From Candidatus Phocaeicola faecipullorum (lineage in GTDB: Bacteria; Bacteroidota; Bacteroidia; Bacteroidales; Bacteroidaceae), in contig JAHLFB010000187.1 in NCBI GenBank assembly GCA_018884025.1, positions 1 to 36,969 on the forward strand: DNA of 36,969 nt, in the 5' to 3' direction. How positions within the stretch are numbered: position 1 is the first letter of the stretch; the number at the start of each line of letters is the position of its first letter. A program made the position numbers and the translations under genes. Shown piece after piece: positions 34,336 through 36,969 of this stretch. The notes beneath the pieces are model-generated. The model was not told the DNA's origin and made no database searches. It saw only the letters and a program-made list of their open reading frames with translations.

Positions 34336-35253
34336 TTATTTACATGAATACGACTGACATTCTGTACCGTAGATTTCAGTCTCTATTGTGCAATGGTGTA
34401 CGCCGGCATGATTGAATATTTCTCTTATCTCAGCTTTTGCCTTTTCGGCATCCTCCCATGAGTTTACCACAATGTGTATTGTTGCGGCACTCTCTGTTGT
34501 GCTAATAGCCCATATGTGCAGATGATGCCAACTTATCAGACTGTCTGCCTTGTCCAGCTGTTCTGAAATCATATCTCTGTTTACTGACGAAGGTACCGCA
34601 TCTAGCGTCATCAACAGGCTCTCCTTAAGAAGGTTGTAAGTTGAAACCATTATTATCAGTGCCAGTATGATTCCTATTACAGGGTCTATCCACATCCAGT
34701 CGGTATAGCTTATTATTATTCCTGAAATTACTACTCCTACAGACACAAGGGTGTCCATAAGCATATGCAGGTAAGCACCTTTCACATTTATGTCCTGCTT
34801 GCTTCCTCCCATCAGCAGCCATGTGGTGAGTCCGTTTATCAGTATTCCGACTCCGGCTGTCCAGCTTATGGCTGTTCCGGAAATAGGTTGTGGATTTTTC
34901 AATTTGTATATGCTCTCTATTATGATTGCTCCGACGGCAACCAGCAGGATTAATGCGTTTATCAGCGAAATAAGTATTGTAGCTTTCTTATAACCATAGG
35001 TAAACTGTGGGGTAGAGGCTGCCTTTCCCATCCTGAATGCTACCAGTACCAATAACAGGCTGAACACATCGCTCAGGTTATGGCCGGCATCAGAAAGCAG
35101 CCCTACAGAGTTGAAGTATAATCCCACAATAGCCTCTATCGCTACGAAAAGCAGGTTAAGTGCTATGCAGAATATGAATATCTTGTTCATTGAAGCTGAT
35201 ATCTCATGATGATGATGGTGGTGATGGTGGTGATGGTGATTATGATTTTCCAT
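34336..35253 (-). CDS. Cation diffusion facilitator (CzcD/ZitB-like metal exporter) with His-rich N-terminus
   Basis: This 305-residue inner-membrane exporter of Zn(II)/Co(II)/Cd(II) type works by proton antiport. Six transmembrane segments are followed by a cytoplasmic domain. Metal-site residues are D and H/D in LLSDAGHNLSD (TM2) and H/D in HMLMDTLVS (TM5). Residues 4-16 are His-rich (12 His around one Asn), typical of a metal-sensing or delivery tail. The ATG at 35253 was chosen because a -7 box at 35276-35269 overlaps the longer start at 35280. It is a single-gene unit. Confidence 0.93.
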   Translation of the reverse strand: MENHNHHHHHHHHHHHEISASMNKIFIFCIALNLLFVAIEAIVGLYFNSVGLLSDAGHNLSDVFSLLLVLVAFRMGKAASTPQFTYGYKKATILISLINALILLVAVGAIIIESIYKLKNPQPISGTAISWTAGVGILINGLTTWLLMGGSKQDINVKGAYLHMLMDTLVSVGVVISGIIISYTDWMWIDPVIGIILALIIMVSTYNLLKESLLMTLDAVPSSVNRDMISEQLDKADSLISWHHLHIWAISTTESAATIHIVVNSWEDAEKAKAEIREIFNHAGVHHCTIETEIYGTECQSYSCK

Positions 35254-35268
35254 GATAATTGTTTTTTG

Positions 35269-35276
35269 CAAAGTTA
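35269..35276 (-). promoter_or_regulatory. -7 box TAACTTTG of the CDF gene
   Basis: Exact TAnnTTTG match on the minus strand, 15 bases before the ATG. It fixes the start at 35253. Confidence 0.62.
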
Positions 35277-35406
35277 TCATTATAATCTTTTTGTTGTCAT
35301 TCTGAAGGTTAAAATTTTGTTCTGAATTTGAGTATCACATTGGTTGTAATAATAGAAATTATTTTCTTTCTTTGTAAGGAAATTTTTTTATACGGAATAC
35401 GCTTAA

Positions 35407-35472
35407 AAAAACGACGAAGCGTTTAGACTAAAATGACGAAGCATTTTTCTTCAAACGACGAAGCATTTTTCT
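35407..35472. repeat. 22-bp tandem repeat, three units, upstream of the AlkD-like gene
   Basis: The core GACGAAGC occurs at 35413, 35435 and 35457, exactly 22 bases apart. Units two and three also share CATTTTTCT after the core; unit one is more diverged. The last core ends 38 bases before the ATG of the AlkD-like gene. Confidence 0.8.
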
Positions 35473-35502
35473 CCGTATTCTTATGGCTTTATTTTTTATA
35501 TT

Positions 35503-36216
35503 ATGAACGAATTTCTTTACAACGGCCTTACTATAAGGGAACACCTGCTGAAGCTTTCGGAGAACTCAAACAAGCAGTTTGCTCAGACACTCAATCCGGG
35601 AGTAGAAAATGTTCTGGGACTGCGCATTCCTGACCTTAGAAAACTTGCGGCGGGAATTGCCAAATCGGACTGGGAAACATATCTTTCGACGGCGTCAACA
35701 TTCTATATGGAGGAGAGGATGCTCCAAGGTATGGTATTGGGATATATAAAACCCGATAATGACATTGAAAAATATTTGGCACGTGTCACTCGTTTCGTAA
35801 AAATAATTAACAGCTGGTCTGTATGCGATACATTCAAGTTTGCCGGAGGAAAGAAGTATGTTTCATCTCATGCTGGCAGAATATGGCAATATCTGAAAAC
35901 ATTTATACATGCTGAGGGTGAGTATGAGGTGCGTTTCGGTGTGGTAATGGCAATGGAGTATTTTATAGACGACGCACATATAGACGAACTTCTCAATTTG
36001 CTTGACGGTATCAGGCATGAGAGATATTATGTAAAGATGGCTGTGGCTTGGGCTTTATCATACTGTATGGTTAAATATCCGGAAAAGACAACGGATTATT
36101 TGTCGCGTTCTTCGCTCGACAATTTTACATATAACAAATCCATACAGAAAGCCATTGAGTCATTCCGTGTGGATGACGGTATGAAAGCTAAACTGCGTGC
36201 CATGAGGCGCAAATAA
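35503..36216 (+). CDS. DNA alkylation repair protein, AlkD-like HEAT-repeat glycosylase
   Basis: This 237-residue all-helical protein belongs to the AlkC/AlkD family, which removes N3- and N7-alkylated purines without base flipping. The segment INSWSVCDTF keeps a Trp and an Asp four residues apart, the spacing of the catalytic pair W109/D113 of Bacillus cereus AlkD. A later conserved helix contains RHERYYVKMAVAWALSY. Length fits (AlkD about 237). The upstream region carries three 22-bp repeats but no TAnnTTTG box I could place confidently. It ends 27 bases before the nitroreductase gene, probably one transcript. Confidence 0.88.
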   Translation: MNEFLYNGLTIREHLLKLSENSNKQFAQTLNPGVENVLGLRIPDLRKLAAGIAKSDWETYLSTASTFYMEERMLQGMVLGYIKPDNDIEKYLARVTRFVKIINSWSVCDTFKFAGGKKYVSSHAGRIWQYLKTFIHAEGEYEVRFGVVMAMEYFIDDAHIDELLNLLDGIRHERYYVKMAVAWALSYCMVKYPEKTTDYLSRSSLDNFTYNKSIQKAIESFRVDDGMKAKLRAMRRK

Positions 36217-36243
36217 ATTTTGATCACTGTTAAATTTTTAAAT

Positions 36244-36888
36244 ATGAAAACAAATTCTAAGTTATTGCTATTGGCCGGAATAGCGGCTTTATGTTCATGT
36301 ACATCGTCACCAAAGAATGCGGAAGCGGAAAAGGCGGTTTCAGGTTCTGAGAATCAGGTAGTAGAAACCATTATGGCTCGCCGTAGTATCCGTAAATACA
36401 AACAGCAGCCTGTAGAAAAAGATAAATTGCAGCAGATTTTGGAATGTGGAATAAATGCTCCTAACGGTATGGGAAGACAGTCATGGGAAATACGAGTAGT
36501 CGATACCCCGGAACTCTTGGCAGAAATAGACTCGTTAAACACAAAACTTGCAGTGGCAAAAGGTATGGATGCATCAAAGGTTCGTCCGGCTGCATATGGG
36601 GCACCGGTTCTGGTATTTATTGCAAATGACACGACATATGATTTGTCGCAGGTTGATTGCGGACTTCTTGGAGAAAATATGATTCTTTCCGCACAGTCAA
36701 TGGGAATAGGTTCGTGCTGTCTGGGAGGTATAGTAAGGACTATGAAGTCTCCTGAGGCCGAGACTCTGCTCAAGCGTCTGGAACTCCCTGAAAACTATAA
36801 TCTGCTTTATGCCATAGCTTTCGGATATCCTGACGAGTCGCCTGCCGCAAAACCTCGTAATGCTGAAAAAATCAAATTTGTTGATTAA
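36244..36888 (+). CDS. Nitroreductase-family lipoprotein
   Basis: This 214-residue FMN-dependent nitroreductase-like protein has a lipoprotein signal (KLLLLAGIAALCSC, lipid-modified Cys19), so it should be exported and membrane-anchored. The domain starts at about residue 40 with IMARRSIRKYKQQPV, the FMN phosphate-binding Arg cluster. INAPNGMGRQSWEIRVV and SMGIGSCCLGG follow, then YAIAFGYPDESPAAKPR. The electron donor outside the cytoplasm and the substrate are unknown. The ATG at 36244 was chosen because it starts the signal peptide; the frame is open to 36220. It probably shares a transcript with the AlkD-like gene. Confidence 0.88.
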   Translation: MKTNSKLLLLAGIAALCSCTSSPKNAEAEKAVSGSENQVVETIMARRSIRKYKQQPVEKDKLQQILECGINAPNGMGRQSWEIRVVDTPELLAEIDSLNTKLAVAKGMDASKVRPAAYGAPVLVFIANDTTYDLSQVDCGLLGENMILSAQSMGIGSCCLGGIVRTMKSPEAETLLKRLELPENYNLLYAIAFGYPDESPAAKPRNAEKIKFVD

Positions 36889-36907
36889 TTATATTTGAGT
36901 ATTTTTA

Positions 36908-36963
36908 TTGTTCCCGACATTTATATGATTAAAAAGTTATTTGTATATTTGTCGGGAATAATA
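36908..36963. promoter_or_regulatory. Inverted repeat flanking a -7 box at the right edge
   Basis: ATTGTTCCCGACA (36907-36919) and TGTCGGGAATAAT (36950-36962) are inverted repeats with one G-U pair and 30 bases between. A plus-strand box TATATTTG lies at 36944-36951, just inside the second arm. It is either a large operator around a promoter for a gene beyond the window or a long-loop hairpin after the nitroreductase gene. Confidence 0.5.
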
Positions 36964-36969
36964 TTAATA

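Overview
The window looks like a chromosomal segment of a Bacteroidales bacterium (Bacteroides/Phocaeicola/Prevotella type). The protein families are typical of that order: DUF4252 pairs, a BadF-type sugar kinase with a SIMPL protein, a lipoprotein nitroreductase, MutS2 and a GHL10-like glycosidase. Almost every transcription unit is preceded by the Bacteroidetes promoter, a -7 box TAnnTTTG with TTG/TTTG about 19 bases upstream. These boxes were also used to correct several over-extended starts. I found no rRNA, tRNA, CRISPR array, insertion sequence or integrase gene.

Region 1 (1-10100, minus strand) is a damaged type I restriction-modification operon. It reads hsdM (10046-8043), a 21-bp tandem repeat, rhuM (7778-6765), a Bro-N/Fic fusion (6752-5868), then only the first part of hsdS (5862-5692). 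The rest of hsdS and the 5' end of hsdR are absent. In their place lies a block of unrelated genes: a Crp/Fnr regulator with its own promoter, then a Nudix hydrolase, hexapeptide acetyltransferase and HAD phosphatase operon. After it hsdR resumes without a normal start at about 2867 and stays open through the left edge. Both truncated ends are visible. At the hsdS end there is also an orphan plus-strand leader: promoter, 11-codon ORF and two hairpins. No gene follows it.

Region 2 (10100-16600) starts with about 650 gene-poor, AT-rich bases. Then come an EamA transporter, a small zinc-ribbon protein and a MaoC-like hydratase on the plus strand. Converging on them is a minus-strand mutS2-sdaA unit.

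Region 3 (16600-26900) is mostly housekeeping: lepA, an iron-type alcohol dehydrogenase, a secreted GHL10-family protein, metY with a divergent Lrp regulator, rpsA, and a sugar kinase/SIMPL pair. Convergent genes are separated by clear bidirectional hairpin terminators.

Region 4 (27000-36969) holds envelope and stress functions: a secreted histidine phosphatase, an M16 lipoprotein protease, and an FKBP isomerase with a Cys/Gly tail. Next is a four-gene overlapping operon (DUF4252, ECF sigma factor, putative anti-sigma, DUF4252). It is followed by a CDF metal exporter with a His-rich N-terminus, an AlkD-like DNA repair protein preceded by three 22-bp repeats, and a lipoprotein nitroreductase. 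At the right edge an inverted repeat brackets a promoter for a gene outside the window.

The most unusual element is the RM locus. Its methylase, RhuM and Fic genes are intact, while its specificity and restriction genes are cut on either side of a metabolic gene block.
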